Translations under genes and position numbers: made by a program
Assembly (NCBI RefSeq): GCF_013466605.1
Contig: NZ_CP059162.1
Coordinates: forward strand, 3,720,001-3,784,000
Origin: Pseudomonas chlororaphis subsp. aurantiaca
Lineage (GTDB): Bacteria; Pseudomonadota; Gammaproteobacteria; Pseudomonadales; Pseudomonadaceae
Length of the DNA: 64,000 nt
Direction of reading: 5' to 3'
Part shown: positions 9,934 through 18,359 of the stretch, in pieces
Numbering within the stretch: the stretch's first letter is position 1
Layout of the letters: each line of letters starts with the position of its first letter
Notes under the pieces: model-generated
Told to the model about the DNA's origin: nothing
Databases searched by the model: none
The model's input: only the letters and a program-made list of their open reading frames with translations

Positions 9934-10680
9934 ATGCCAGACGCCCGAGCGTACCCGAACCATCATCTCAAGGCTGCCTGTGCCAACTGCAGCGTCTTGG
10001 AGCTGTGCCTGCCGCTTGGCCTGACCGGACAGGAAATCGAGCGCCTGGACACCCTGATCGTGCAACGGTTCAAGGTCAGGAAAGGCGCCGCCCTCTATCG
10101 CGCCGGCGATCCATTGCGCTCGCTTTATGCCGTGCGTATCGGCTCATTCAAGACCAGCGTGCTTTCACTCGATGGGCGCGAGCAGGTCACCGGCTTCCAG
10201 ATGCCGGGCGAAATGCTTGGCCTGGACGCCATCAGCACCGACACTCACACCTGTAATGCGCTGGCCCTCGAAGACAGCGAAGTCTGCCCTATCCATTTTG
10301 CCCATCTGGAAAAACTCGCCCTGGAGCTGCCGTCGCTGCAGCACAACCTGAACCGGATCCTCAGCCGCGAGATCGTGCGCGATCATGACATGTTGATGAT
10401 GCTGGGCAACATGAACTCCGACGAACGCCTGGCGGCCTTCCTGCTGAACCTGTCGCAACGCCTGAGCCTGCGTGGCTACTCGTCCAGGGACTTCATCCTG
10501 AAGATGCGCCGCGAGGAGATCGGCTCCTACCTGGGGCTGAGACTGGAAACCATCTGCCGGGGCATCGCGCACCTGCGGGACCAGGGGCTGGTGGAAATTT
10601 CCGGCCGGGAAGTCAAGGTCCTGAACATGGAGGGACTCAAGCAATTGGTCGCAGGTTGCCACCGTTCAGCCCTGTACTGA
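9934..10680 (+). CDS. Crp/FNR-family regulator, Anr-like with Fe-S cysteines
   Basis: A protein of about 248 residues (longer if ATG 9901 is used). The N-terminus carries C-x2-C-x5-C (CANCSVLELC) and a distal Cys in HTCNALAL, the four-ligand pattern of the oxygen-labile 4Fe-4S cluster in FNR/Anr. A cyclic-nucleotide-binding-like barrel, dimer helix and C-terminal winged helix follow. The recognition helix reads LETICRG where FNR and Anr have VETISR or VETVSR, so the base-contacting Ser is replaced by Cys. ATG 9934 was chosen because AGAGGGG lies nine bases before it. It is divergent from phosphoketolase and 24 bp upstream of an alcohol dehydrogenase gene, and probably serves as the local low-oxygen switch. 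Confidence 0.9.
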   Translation: MPDARAYPNHHLKAACANCSVLELCLPLGLTGQEIERLDTLIVQRFKVRKGAALYRAGDPLRSLYAVRIGSFKTSVLSLDGREQVTGFQMPGEMLGLDAISTDTHTCNALALEDSEVCPIHFAHLEKLALELPSLQHNLNRILSREIVRDHDMLMMLGNMNSDERLAAFLLNLSQRLSLRGYSSRDFILKMRREEIGSYLGLRLETICRGIAHLRDQGLVEISGREVKVLNMEGLKQLVAGCHRSALY

Positions 10681-10704
10681 GCCCTGGAAGCGTGGAGAAC
10701 CATC

Positions 10705-11688
10705 ATGCGCGCCATGGTCCTGCATATCCCCGGCGAGCCGCTGCGCCGGGAAGAACGCCCGGTCCCGACACCCGGTCCCCAGCAACTGCTGATCAAGGTC
10801 CTGGCCTGCGGTGTCTGCCGCACCGACCTGCACCTGGTCGACGGCGAGTTGCCCCAGGCCGTGCTGCCACGGGTGCCGGGCCACGAAATCGTTGGCCAGG
10901 TGACCGCCGTGGGCGCCGACGTCGCGCCGGACCGGATCGGCCAGCGGGTGGGCGTGCCATGGCTCGGCTGGACATGCGGCGAATGCGAGTTCTGCCGCAC
11001 GGGCCGGGAAAACCTGTGCGACCAGGCGCAATTTACCGGCTGTCACCTGGACGGCGGCTATGCCGACTACACCCTCGCCGACGCCCGTTTCTGCCTGCCG
11101 CTTCCCGATGCGCTCTCGGCCACCCAGGCCGCACCGTTGCTGTGTGCCGGGCTGATCGGTTTTCGCGCGTTGCGGATGGCCGGGAATGCGCGGCACCTGG
11201 GCCTCTATGGTTTCGGCGCGGCAGCGCACCTGGCGATCCAGGTGGCGCTGGGCCGGGGGCAGCAGGTGTATGCCTTCACCCGACCCGATGACCACGCGGG
11301 CCAGGACTATGCCCGGTCGCTGGGGGCCAGCTGGGCCGGCCCCTCGGATCAGCCCCCGCCGCACCCGCTCGATGCCAGCCTGATCTTCGCCCCCGTCGGC
11401 CCGCTGGTGCCGTTGGCGCTGGCCGTCACGGCCAAGGGCGGCTGTGTGGTCTGCGCCGGCATCCACATGAGCGACATCCCGGCATTCCCTTATCGACTGC
11501 TCTGGGGCGAACGCAGCCTGCGCTCGGTGGCCAACCTGACCCGCGAAGACGGCAGCGCGTTTTTCGCAGAATTGCAGCACACCCCGGTTCACTGCGACGT
11601 CACCTGCTTCGCCCTGGACGATGCCAACCAGGCACTGGAATGTCTGCGGGCCGGTCAGTTCAACGGTGCGATCGTGCTCACCCCGTGA
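10705..11688 (+). CDS. Zinc-dependent alcohol dehydrogenase
   Basis: A 327-residue medium-chain dehydrogenase. The catalytic zinc site is shown by CGVCRTDLH and GHEIVG, the structural zinc by C-x2-C-x2-C-x7-C (CGECEFCRTGRENLC), and the Rossmann fold by GLYGFGAAAHLAIQ, where the usual GxGxxG is altered to GFGAAA. It resembles AdhP/AdhA-type NAD(P)-linked enzymes interconverting primary alcohols and aldehydes. It directly follows the Anr-like regulator gene on the same strand, so fermentation-related NADH disposal is a sensible role (inference). Confidence 0.88.
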   Translation: MRAMVLHIPGEPLRREERPVPTPGPQQLLIKVLACGVCRTDLHLVDGELPQAVLPRVPGHEIVGQVTAVGADVAPDRIGQRVGVPWLGWTCGECEFCRTGRENLCDQAQFTGCHLDGGYADYTLADARFCLPLPDALSATQAAPLLCAGLIGFRALRMAGNARHLGLYGFGAAAHLAIQVALGRGQQVYAFTRPDDHAGQDYARSLGASWAGPSDQPPPHPLDASLIFAPVGPLVPLALAVTAKGGCVVCAGIHMSDIPAFPYRLLWGERSLRSVANLTREDGSAFFAELQHTPVHCDVTCFALDDANQALECLRAGQFNGAIVLTP

Positions 11689-11700
11689 CGCCCGAGCCGT

Positions 11701-12597
11701 TCACCTGACCGCCAGAATACTGCCCGGCACCGAGTACAGTGCCCGCTCGGTATTGCTGCCGATCAAGCGGTCGATCCCCAGCCGATGCACAGTTCCCATC
11801 ACCACCACATCGGCCAGGTACTGCTCGACGAAATCACTGATCGCCGGCACCGGCGGACCCGGGACGAAGTGCCGGCGTTCCGGCGGGATGGCGTAGCGCT
11901 CCGCCAGGGTGACAAACGCCTGGTGCAAGGACTCACGCAGCTCCTCGACGACGTCCATGCCCCAGCCACCGCTGACCAGCGGTGCATCGCCATTGAATGC
12001 CGGCGACAGGTCATAGGCGTACAGCAGGTGCAGTGGCGCATCGCATTGCAGGGCCAGGACATTGGCGGTCTGGATGATGGTGTCGTTGAGGCCGCTGATC
12101 TGTGTCGATGGATCGAATGGATCCACCGCCGCCACGACCCGGTGCGGCAACCCGTAACGGGCCTGGTTCACCAGATGCACAGGAATCGGGCATTCACGCA
12201 GCAAATGACAATCGAGTGGGGTGATGAACACCCGCTTGAGCAGCGGTTCCAGGCTGACGTCCTTGATCAGCAGGTCGGGGCCGAGCTCCTCGACCGTCTT
12301 CAGGATGTCCAGCAGCGGATGGGTGGTGAACAGCACGTCGACCGTCGCCTCCAGCCCCAGGTCGCCGAGCCGCCGGGTCTCTTCGGCCACCCAGCGGCGA
12401 TGGCGCCGCATATAACGCTGATAACCCGCCTCGTCGATCTTCTCTTCCCACAAGTGCACCACCGGCGCCGGCTCGGCGAAGGCGCGTACATGCAGCGCAG
12501 CTCCGCTGGCCTTGGCCAGCGCAACCGCCCGCAGCGAGGCAGGCGACTGATGCAGGGTTGGATCGGCAATCAGCAGCAAATGTTGGTAATGCCCCAT
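11701..12597 (-). CDS. Tandem universal stress protein
   Basis: A two-domain Usp of about 298 residues. It shares with its paralogues the N-terminal strand (HLLLIADPT), the linker motif RVFITPLDCHLLRECP and the C-terminal GTVHRLG...GSNTERALYSVPGSILAV nucleotide loop. The 14-base leader cgaggtgtgtgatg before its ATG is identical to that of the Usp gene at 2729-3649, which supports duplication. Start ATG 12597 is preferred over GTG 12600 on SD spacing. An Anr-like box lies 75 bp upstream. It is convergent with the alcohol dehydrogenase gene, 12 bp apart. Confidence 0.9.
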   Translation of the reverse strand: MGHYQHLLLIADPTLHQSPASLRAVALAKASGAALHVRAFAEPAPVVHLWEEKIDEAGYQRYMRRHRRWVAEETRRLGDLGLEATVDVLFTTHPLLDILKTVEELGPDLLIKDVSLEPLLKRVFITPLDCHLLRECPIPVHLVNQARYGLPHRVVAAVDPFDPSTQISGLNDTIIQTANVLALQCDAPLHLLYAYDLSPAFNGDAPLVSGGWGMDVVEELRESLHQAFVTLAERYAIPPERRHFVPGPPVPAISDFVEQYLADVVVMGTVHRLGIDRLIGSNTERALYSVPGSILAVR

Positions 12598-12671
12598 CAC
12601 ACACCTCGCTCAGGCACCGGTCGAACAGGCCGGCATGCGCCAAGAGTGCGCCTTGTCCCCCGGTAAGCGGC

Positions 12672-12685
12672 TTGATTTACATCAG
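12672..12685. promoter_or_regulatory. FNR/Anr-like box upstream of the Usp gene at 11701-12597
   Basis: TTGATTTACATCAG matches at 9 of 10 positions. Its first 13 bases equal the phosphoketolase box. It is placed 75 bp before the start at 12597. Confidence 0.65.
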
Positions 12686-12719
12686 ATCCCAATCAATGAA
12701 CGAGGTCTGTCGCCAGTGT

Positions 12720-12733
12720 CTGATCCAGATCAG
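12720..12733. promoter_or_regulatory. FNR/Anr-like box upstream of the GNAT gene
   Basis: CTGATCCAGATCAG is a palindrome matching at 8 of 10 positions, 86 bp upstream of the GNAT start at 12820. Confidence 0.45.
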
Positions 12734-12819
12734 ATCCGGGTGCCATCAGCAGGGTAAAACCAAGCGAACCGCGTGTGCATTGCCGCGCGGCCCCTTTCGG
12801 CCGTATGGAGAACCCCATC

Positions 12820-13383
12820 ATGCTCACTGTCAAAGACCACAACGAACGGGCCGCCGCCGTCTACGCCGCGGTCCCCGGAGAACACTGGATCGAAGCGCTG
12901 AGGGACGGCCATCATGTGCTGATCCGGCCACTGGCGGAAAAGGACCGCGAGCGGGAGTACGCCTTTATCAAGCGCCTGTCTCCCGAATCCAGGCACATGC
13001 GCTTTCTTGCCCAGATCAGCGACCCCAGTGGTGCCATGCTCGATCAGTTGATGAACATCGACGGCAAGCAGCGCATGGCCTACGTCGCACTGGCTCACGA
13101 TAACGGACAACTGATCGAGATCGGCATCAGCCGCTACGCCGCCACGGGCGAACAAGAATGCGAATGCGCGGTGACCGTCGCCGACGAATGGAGACACCTG
13201 GGCCTGGGAACCTTGTTGATGGAGCATCTGATCAAGGCTGCCCGCAAGAACGGCTTTCGCCAGATGTATTCGATCGACGCCGCCAGCAATGCGCCCATGC
13301 GCGACCTGGCCAAGGCCCTGGGTTTCGAACGCAGTCACGATCCCGACGACAGCCGCCAGGTCATCCATCGCCTCCACCTGTAA
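12820..13383 (+). CDS. GNAT-family N-acetyltransferase
   Basis: A 187-residue protein with a GNAT core: a basic N-terminal strand (VLIRPLAEKDRE), a central strand with CAVTVADEWRHLGLGTLLMEHLI holding the acetyl-CoA loop (Q/R-x2-G-x-G), and a C-terminal strand before AKALGF. It resembles the acetyltransferase domains of Pat-type protein acetylases but has no CoA-ligase-like domain. The substrate is unknown. ATG 12820 was chosen because GGAGAA lies about nine bases before it. It sits between two Usp genes under an Anr-like box, so a role in metabolic down-regulation under low oxygen is possible. Confidence 0.82.
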   Translation: MLTVKDHNERAAAVYAAVPGEHWIEALRDGHHVLIRPLAEKDREREYAFIKRLSPESRHMRFLAQISDPSGAMLDQLMNIDGKQRMAYVALAHDNGQLIEIGISRYAATGEQECECAVTVADEWRHLGLGTLLMEHLIKAARKNGFRQMYSIDAASNAPMRDLAKALGFERSHDPDDSRQVIHRLHL

Positions 13384-13390
13384 AATCAGC

Positions 13391-13426
13391 GCCCCGTGGC
13401 GGACCGGCCAGCGGTCCGCCCGGGGC
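13391..13426. terminator. Long hairpin between convergent GNAT and Usp genes
   Basis: Nested arms GCCCCG/CGGGGC and GCGGACCG/CGGTCCGC form a strong GC-rich hairpin between stop codons at 13383 (+) and 13441 (-). No clear T run follows on either side, so it may be a weak bidirectional terminator or a 3'-end stabiliser. Confidence 0.5.
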
Positions 13427-13440
13427 GACTCAACCCTCGA

Positions 13441-14358
13441 TTACAGCCTTTTGTCCGGTTTTATCGCCAGCACACTGCATGGTGTCCGATGCAAAAGCTG
13501 CTCGGCGGTGCTGCCCAAGAGTTTTTTCAATCCCTTGTGCTGAACGGTTCCCATGACAATGACGTCAGTGCGGTGGGTAATCGCGAAGTCACAGATGCAC
13601 GACAGCGGCGTACCTTCGATGAAGTGGCGACGCTCTGGCGGCACGCCATGGCGTTCGGCGAGTGCCGCGAACGCCTCGAATTGCGCCTCGCCCAACACTT
13701 CGTAGATCCCGGCGCTCAATGGCAGCACGCCAACCCCCATGTCCTGGGCATACACCGCGGCCCAGTCATACACATGCACCAGCTCGAGTCCCGCGGCACA
13801 TTGCCCGGCCAGCTTTACCGCGGCGTCGATAATCTGGTCGTTGAACACCTTGTCCTGCTCTTCGCTGCGCAGCACGTCGACGATGGCCAGCACATTGCGT
13901 GGCCGCGGGTTGAGGGCATTGGTCACCAGGTGCACCGGCACCGGACAATCCCGTAGCAGCTGCCAATCCAGCGGGGTGAAGAACACGCGCTTCAAGGCCG
14001 GCTCTTCTTCGGCGTCCTTGATGATCAGGGCCAGGGGCATTTCATTGACGAAGTGCAGGATTTCTTCGAACGGACGGTGCACCCAGACCACTTCGCAGGT
14101 GACCTCTATGCCCTGTTCGCTCATCGAGCGAGCTTGCTCTTCGAGCCATTGCCGATGGCTGTGCAGATAACCATCCCGGGCCTGGGCGATCTGTTCGGGC
14201 GCGAACAGGCCGGCCACCGCCAGCGCCTGCAGATAATCAAACGCCACGATATGCAAGGGTAACTGCATCGCCCGGGCCAGTGCAGCGGCGCGGTCGAACG
14301 CCGGCGTCCGGTTCATGGCTGGCGGGGCAATGAGCAATAAACGCTGAGTCTGCGACAT
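13441..14358 (-). CDS. Tandem universal stress protein
   Basis: A two-domain Usp of about 305 residues, closest in pattern to the first Usp of the window (RLLLIAP start, RVFFTPLDWQLLRDCP linker, GTVQHKG...GSTAEQLLHRTPCSVLAI end). ATG 14358 was chosen over the upstream starts because AAGGTG lies four bases before it and the paralogues begin there. An Anr-like box lies 74 bp upstream (14432-14445). Confidence 0.9.
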   Translation of the reverse strand: MSQTQRLLLIAPPAMNRTPAFDRAAALARAMQLPLHIVAFDYLQALAVAGLFAPEQIAQARDGYLHSHRQWLEEQARSMSEQGIEVTCEVVWVHRPFEEILHFVNEMPLALIIKDAEEEPALKRVFFTPLDWQLLRDCPVPVHLVTNALNPRPRNVLAIVDVLRSEEQDKVFNDQIIDAAVKLAGQCAAGLELVHVYDWAAVYAQDMGVGVLPLSAGIYEVLGEAQFEAFAALAERHGVPPERRHFIEGTPLSCICDFAITHRTDVIVMGTVQHKGLKKLLGSTAEQLLHRTPCSVLAIKPDKRL

Positions 14359-14431
14359 AAGGCACCTTGGCATGCGGCCGTCTAAAAACACTGACTGGAA
14401 TTGCAGATTGAAGGTTTCAAGGCCGGGTGAC

Positions 14432-14445
14432 TTGATCTTTGTCAG
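14432..14445. promoter_or_regulatory. FNR/Anr-like box upstream of the Usp gene at 13441-14358
   Basis: TTGATCTTTGTCAG matches TTGAT-N4-ATCAA at 8 of 10 positions, 74 bp before the start at 14358. Confidence 0.5.
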
Positions 14446-14464
14446 CTACCCGAAGCAACAGGCT

Positions 14465-15703
14465 TCAGTACAACCAGATGCCGGCCCACATCGCCAACGT
14501 CAGCAGTACCTGGCCCGGAATGACATAAGCGGCGAAGCGGTGCCCGCCGCTGACCCAGGCCACCAGGCATTTGCTCAGGGAATTGCTGCTGATCACGATC
14601 AGCACCGGCGTGGCGATAGCCTGGAACGGCAACTGGCCGGACTTGGCCAGGGAGGCTATCGACGCCGTCGAGGAATGGGCGTCGGCGAAACCGCTGAGGG
14701 TCGCCGTGACCATCACCCCTACTTCGCCAAAGTGGCTCAACATCACCGACGACAGGAAAGTAATACCGGTCATGGCCAGCGTGACGAGCAAGGCCAGCTT
14801 GAGGTTGAACGCGCCGCCGACCTTGATCGGCTGGTGGGCGTCCTGGGCTGGTGCGGGAAACATCAGGCACAGGCCATACAATGCCGTGGCGGCCGCACCG
14901 GCGAATAGCGGCCCCCACATAGGCCCCAGCAGACCGGTATCGACCGCGCCCAGGATCAGGCCCACCTGGGTCAGGGTGGCCAGGTTGGAGAGTAGCGCCG
15001 CCGAGCCCAGGACCTTGATGCTGTCCGGTTCTTTGGCAGCGATATGCCCCATAGCGGCGATGGTCACCGTGCTGGAGGCGAACCCCGAAGCGATGGCACT
15101 GATCGCATAACCATAACGGGTGCCCAGGGTACGGACGGCGATATGGCCTATCGCGCCCACGGCCATCAGCAACACGGTCAGGGTGCAGATGGTGCGCAAA
15201 TTGATCGCGGCATAAGGCCCGATGTAACGATCCGGCGCCAGCGGCAACACCACCAGCGCGGCGATCAGCAGTACCAGGCCGTCGCGCATTTCCGCTTCGC
15301 TCAGTTGGCTGCGGGCGAAATGATGCAACTTTTGCCGATAGGCCAGCAGCCCGGCCATCACCACGCCAATGGCAATCGCCAGTTCCGGCGCCGTACCGCA
15401 CATCGCCCCCAGCGCCAGTACCGTGAGCAACGCCACTTCGCTGGTCACGCCCGGGTCGCTGCCCAGGCTTCGCCAATACGCCACGGTGACCAGCGAGGCC
15501 AGGCAGATCGTCATGATCCCTAGCAGCAGGCCACCACCGACCTGCATGGCCACGTATCCCAGCAGCGCGGTAATGGCGAATGTGCGCAACCCGGCACAGG
15601 CTCGGCTGTCTCCTCGCCCCTTGTGCCGCTCGCGCTCCAGGCCGATGAGCAGGCCGATTCCCAACGCAGCCGCCGCGCCCTCCGGGCCAAGGGTCGCACT
15701 CAT
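14465..15703 (-). CDS. MgtC/SapB-DUF4010 membrane protein
   Basis: A 412-residue protein. An N-terminal MgtC/SapB-type segment (GIGLLIGLERER near residues 15-26 and GLRTFAITALLGY) is followed by a DUF4010-type membrane domain with many helices (SGFASSTVTIAAMG, SGFADAHSSTASIASLA). The two related S-G-F-A motifs suggest an internal duplication. The transported substrate is unknown for this family. SD GGAGG lies four bases before the start. It follows no obvious Anr box. Confidence 0.85.
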   Translation of the reverse strand: MSATLGPEGAAAALGIGLLIGLERERHKGRGDSRACAGLRTFAITALLGYVAMQVGGGLLLGIMTICLASLVTVAYWRSLGSDPGVTSEVALLTVLALGAMCGTAPELAIAIGVVMAGLLAYRQKLHHFARSQLSEAEMRDGLVLLIAALVVLPLAPDRYIGPYAAINLRTICTLTVLLMAVGAIGHIAVRTLGTRYGYAISAIASGFASSTVTIAAMGHIAAKEPDSIKVLGSAALLSNLATLTQVGLILGAVDTGLLGPMWGPLFAGAAATALYGLCLMFPAPAQDAHQPIKVGGAFNLKLALLVTLAMTGITFLSSVMLSHFGEVGVMVTATLSGFADAHSSTASIASLAKSGQLPFQAIATPVLIVISSNSLSKCLVAWVSGGHRFAAYVIPGQVLLTLAMWAGIWLY

Positions 15704-15748
15704 AGCGCCTCCATATCCGGGTGAACCTTGCAGCCCTGGCCACGAGGG

Positions 15749-15991
15749 TCACTTCACCAGGCCTGGGCAGGCTCCCTTGCTGGTCGTCGGGGCGGATCGG
15801 TTGCCGGCGGTCCGAGGGGCGTCCCCCATCAGACCGGGGCTGGCCGGCCAGGCATGCGGCGCAGCGATGCGCGCCTTGAGTTGACCGACGAAGGCCGTTG
15901 CCGCTTCCAGGCTGCTGAAGCTCACTTCCAGGGTATCCATGTGCACCACCCAGCCGTGGCCGGTCGGATTCTCTGTAATGTCGATGATCAT
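15749..15991 (-). CDS. Small hypothetical protein
   Basis: An 80-residue protein beginning MIIDITENPTGHGWVVHMD, with alternating beta strands and an A-rich helix (SSLEAATAFVGQLKARI), then a low-complexity tail. The N-terminal half looks like a small DUF2188-like strand-helix fold, but this is not certain. ATG 15991 has GGAGG six bases upstream, better than the longer start. It lies 42 bp downstream of the alcohol dehydrogenase gene on the same strand and is probably co-transcribed. Confidence 0.6.
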   Translation of the reverse strand: MIIDITENPTGHGWVVHMDTLEVSFSSLEAATAFVGQLKARIAAPHAWPASPGLMGDAPRTAGNRSAPTTSKGACPGLVK

Positions 15992-16032
15992 CGATCGCCT
16001 CCGTCCAAGCACCCGCGTCGCCCGCCCCGGCA

Positions 16033-17106
16033 TCACGGGGTAATCGCCACCTTCATGACTCCGTCCCGCTGGTGAGCGAACAGCTCATAGGCGGCTTCGA
16101 TATCGTCGAGTTTGAAGCGGTGGGTCACCAGCGGCGACAGATCGACCCCGCCGCTTTGCACCACCGCCATCAAGCGGCGCATGCGTTCCTTGCCGCCGGG
16201 GCACAGGGTGCTGACGATGCTGTAGTCGCCCAGCCCGGCGGCGAAGGCATCGAGGGGGATGTGCAGGTCGCTGGAATACACGCCGAGGCTGGACAAGCGC
16301 CCGCCGGGCCGCAGCACGCGCAAGGCGGACTCAAAGGTGCCCTGGGTGCCCAGGGCTTCGATGGCCACGTCGACGCCACGGCCATCGGTGAGCGCCATGA
16401 TCTGCTCGACCACGTTGCCGTCCCTGAAGTTGACCACCTGGGTCGCCCCCAAGCGTTTGGCCACCGTCATGCGCTCGGCCACGGCATCCACGCCGATGAT
16501 CTGGCTGGCGCCTTTGAGCCGTGCACCGGCCACCGCGCAGAGGCCGATCGGCCCCAGGGCGAATACCACGACGGTGTCGCCGATATTGACCTCGCCACGC
16601 TCTGCCCCGGAAAACCCGGTGGACATGATATCGGGGCACATCAGCACCTGTTCGTCGCTGAGGCCGTCGGGGATCGGGCACAGGTTGGCCAGGGCATCCG
16701 GCACCAGCACGTACTCGGCCTGGCAACCGTCGATGATATTGCCGAACTTCCAGCCGCCGGTGGCGCGAAAGCCGTGACGGGTGTCCGGGCCGTCCTGGGA
16801 AGCGCAACCACACAAGCAGGCATAGCTTTGCCCGCTGGGCGTGATGGCCCCGGCTATCACCCGCTGCCCTTCGGTAAAACCGCGCACCTGCGAACCCAGT
16901 CGCTCGATGATGCCCACCGGTTCATGACCGATGGTCAGGCCCTTGGCCACCGGGTACTCGCCCCGCAGGATGTGCACGTCGGTGCCGCAGATCGTTGTCG
17001 TGGTGATGCGCACCAGGGCGTCCAGTGGGCCTACTTCCGGGATCGGCTTCTCATCAAGCACGATCCGGTTCTTTTCAACGAAAATTGCCGTTTTCATGGT
17101 GGCCAT
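16033..17106 (-). CDS. Zinc-dependent alcohol dehydrogenase (secondary-alcohol/threonine-type)
   Basis: A 357-residue medium-chain dehydrogenase with catalytic zinc residues in CGTDVH and GHEPVG, a nucleotide-binding stretch VFALGPIGLCAVAGA followed by the acidic strand end IIGVDA (Asp, favouring NAD), and the loop GPLDALVRI. The region corresponding to the structural zinc site reads CLCGCASQDGPD and is not the standard four-Cys lobe, as in isopropanol-type dehydrogenases. A perfect Anr/FNR box lies 76 bp upstream. Confidence 0.9.
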   Translation of the reverse strand: MATMKTAIFVEKNRIVLDEKPIPEVGPLDALVRITTTTICGTDVHILRGEYPVAKGLTIGHEPVGIIERLGSQVRGFTEGQRVIAGAITPSGQSYACLCGCASQDGPDTRHGFRATGGWKFGNIIDGCQAEYVLVPDALANLCPIPDGLSDEQVLMCPDIMSTGFSGAERGEVNIGDTVVVFALGPIGLCAVAGARLKGASQIIGVDAVAERMTVAKRLGATQVVNFRDGNVVEQIMALTDGRGVDVAIEALGTQGTFESALRVLRPGGRLSSLGVYSSDLHIPLDAFAAGLGDYSIVSTLCPGGKERMRRLMAVVQSGGVDLSPLVTHRFKLDDIEAAYELFAHQRDGVMKVAITP

Positions 17107-17181
17107 GGTGATCCTCCAGTCCTGAGCTCGCGCTTGAGTCCAGCAAGAGTTCCAGGCTGCGCCGGGAGGCAGGCCCTGAGG

Positions 17182-17195
17182 TTGATCATGATCAA
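17182..17195. promoter_or_regulatory. Perfect FNR/Anr box upstream of the alcohol dehydrogenase
   Basis: TTGATCATGATCAA is a 10/10 match, 76 bp before the minus-strand start at 17106. Confidence 0.8.
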
Positions 17196-17260
17196 TAATT
17201 CATCAATGGGCCCCTCGCGACTGACCGCACGTCAGCTGGCCCGCTCCACTGCCGGACGGG

Positions 17261-17274
17261 TTGATACAGATCAA
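17261..17274. promoter_or_regulatory. Perfect FNR/Anr box upstream of the Usp gene at 17366-18298
   Basis: TTGATACAGATCAA is a 10/10 match, 91 bp before the plus-strand ATG at 17366. With the box at 17182 it makes a divergent pair of sites serving opposite strands. Confidence 0.8.
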
Positions 17275-17365
17275 GCCCGCTCCCCCGGCCGGAGGCAGGA
17301 TCGCAGAAGGTTTCACGGCCGAAGACGCGTTGCCGTCACTTGCTATTACCCCTGGGAGATTTGTC

Positions 17366-18298
17366 ATGTCCGAGCAAGCACGTTTCATGCTGGTCGCCTC
17401 GCCGCTGATGGAGAACAGCCCGGCCTTCGATCGGGCCGCCGCGCTGGCCAGGGCCGAAGATGCAGCCCTGCACATCGTCGCCTTCGACTACCTGGAGGGT
17501 CTGGCCACGGCCAGCCTGGTCAACGAACAGGCCCTGGAGCAGATGCGCCTGGGCTACGTCGAGCGCCATCGCCAATGGCTTGAGGAACAGGCCCGCCCGC
17601 TGCGCAAACTGGGTGTCACCGTCACCACTGAAGTGGTGTGGGTGCAAAACCCGCTGCAGGAAATCCTGACGCACCTCAAGGAACAGCCCATGGCCCTGCT
17701 GATCAAGGCCCTGGAGCATCAATCGCGGCTGTCGAGGGTGTTCTTCACTCCCCTGGACATCCACCTGCTGCGCGAATGTCCGGTGCCCCTGCATTTTGTC
17801 AGCCATGTACGGCATGCGTTGCCACGCAGGATCGTCGCGGCGGTCGACCCGTTCCATCGCGATGGTCAGTACCAGGACTTCAACGACCGGATACTGCATG
17901 AAGCCTCGAAACTGGCCAGCGCCTGTAACGCCGAACTCGACGTGATCTATGCCCATGACTTGTCATCCATCGACGAGGACGAATTCAACTTCGACCAGAG
18001 CTCGACGTTTTTCTCGTCCAGCAAAGTCAAGACCCTGTTCGACGCACAGGGCGCGGCCTTCAACGAACTGGCCGAACGCAACGGCATTCCAGCGGAACGC
18101 CAGCACATGATCATGGGCAACCCGGCCAAGGTCCTGACCAGCTACGCAGACGCCTATGACGTCGACGTGATTGTCATGGGCAGGGTCGGTCATCGTGGTG
18201 GCTTGGGGCGCCTGATCGGCAGCACGGTGGAGCAATTGCTGTACAAGATGCCTTGCAGTGTGTGGGTGGTTTCGCCCGAGGTGCTGACGGCTGAATAG
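17366..18298 (+). CDS. Tandem universal stress protein
   Basis: A 310-residue two-domain Usp, the only one of the four on the plus strand. It has the family start (RFMLVASPLM), the linker motif RVFFTPLDIHLLRECP and the C-terminal GRVGHRGG...GSTVEQLLYKMPCSVWVV nucleotide loop. ATG 17366 was chosen because GGGAG lies seven bases before it; the upstream extension contains the Anr box. Confidence 0.92.
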   Translation: MSEQARFMLVASPLMENSPAFDRAAALARAEDAALHIVAFDYLEGLATASLVNEQALEQMRLGYVERHRQWLEEQARPLRKLGVTVTTEVVWVQNPLQEILTHLKEQPMALLIKALEHQSRLSRVFFTPLDIHLLRECPVPLHFVSHVRHALPRRIVAAVDPFHRDGQYQDFNDRILHEASKLASACNAELDVIYAHDLSSIDEDEFNFDQSSTFFSSSKVKTLFDAQGAAFNELAERNGIPAERQHMIMGNPAKVLTSYADAYDVDVIVMGRVGHRGGLGRLIGSTVEQLLYKMPCSVWVVSPEVLTAE

Positions 18299-18359
18299 AG
18301 CCCCTTTTCAGGAGGCTTGCCCCCGCGCGCCTGGCCGGCAACCTCGCGGCCTTTACCGG

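Noticed and set aside
1..18298. Transmissible heat-resistance/protein quality control island (LHR/TLQGI)
   Set aside because: FtsH and stress genes prompted the idea, but ClpG/ClpK, small heat-shock proteins, thioredoxin and KefB-type genes are missing.
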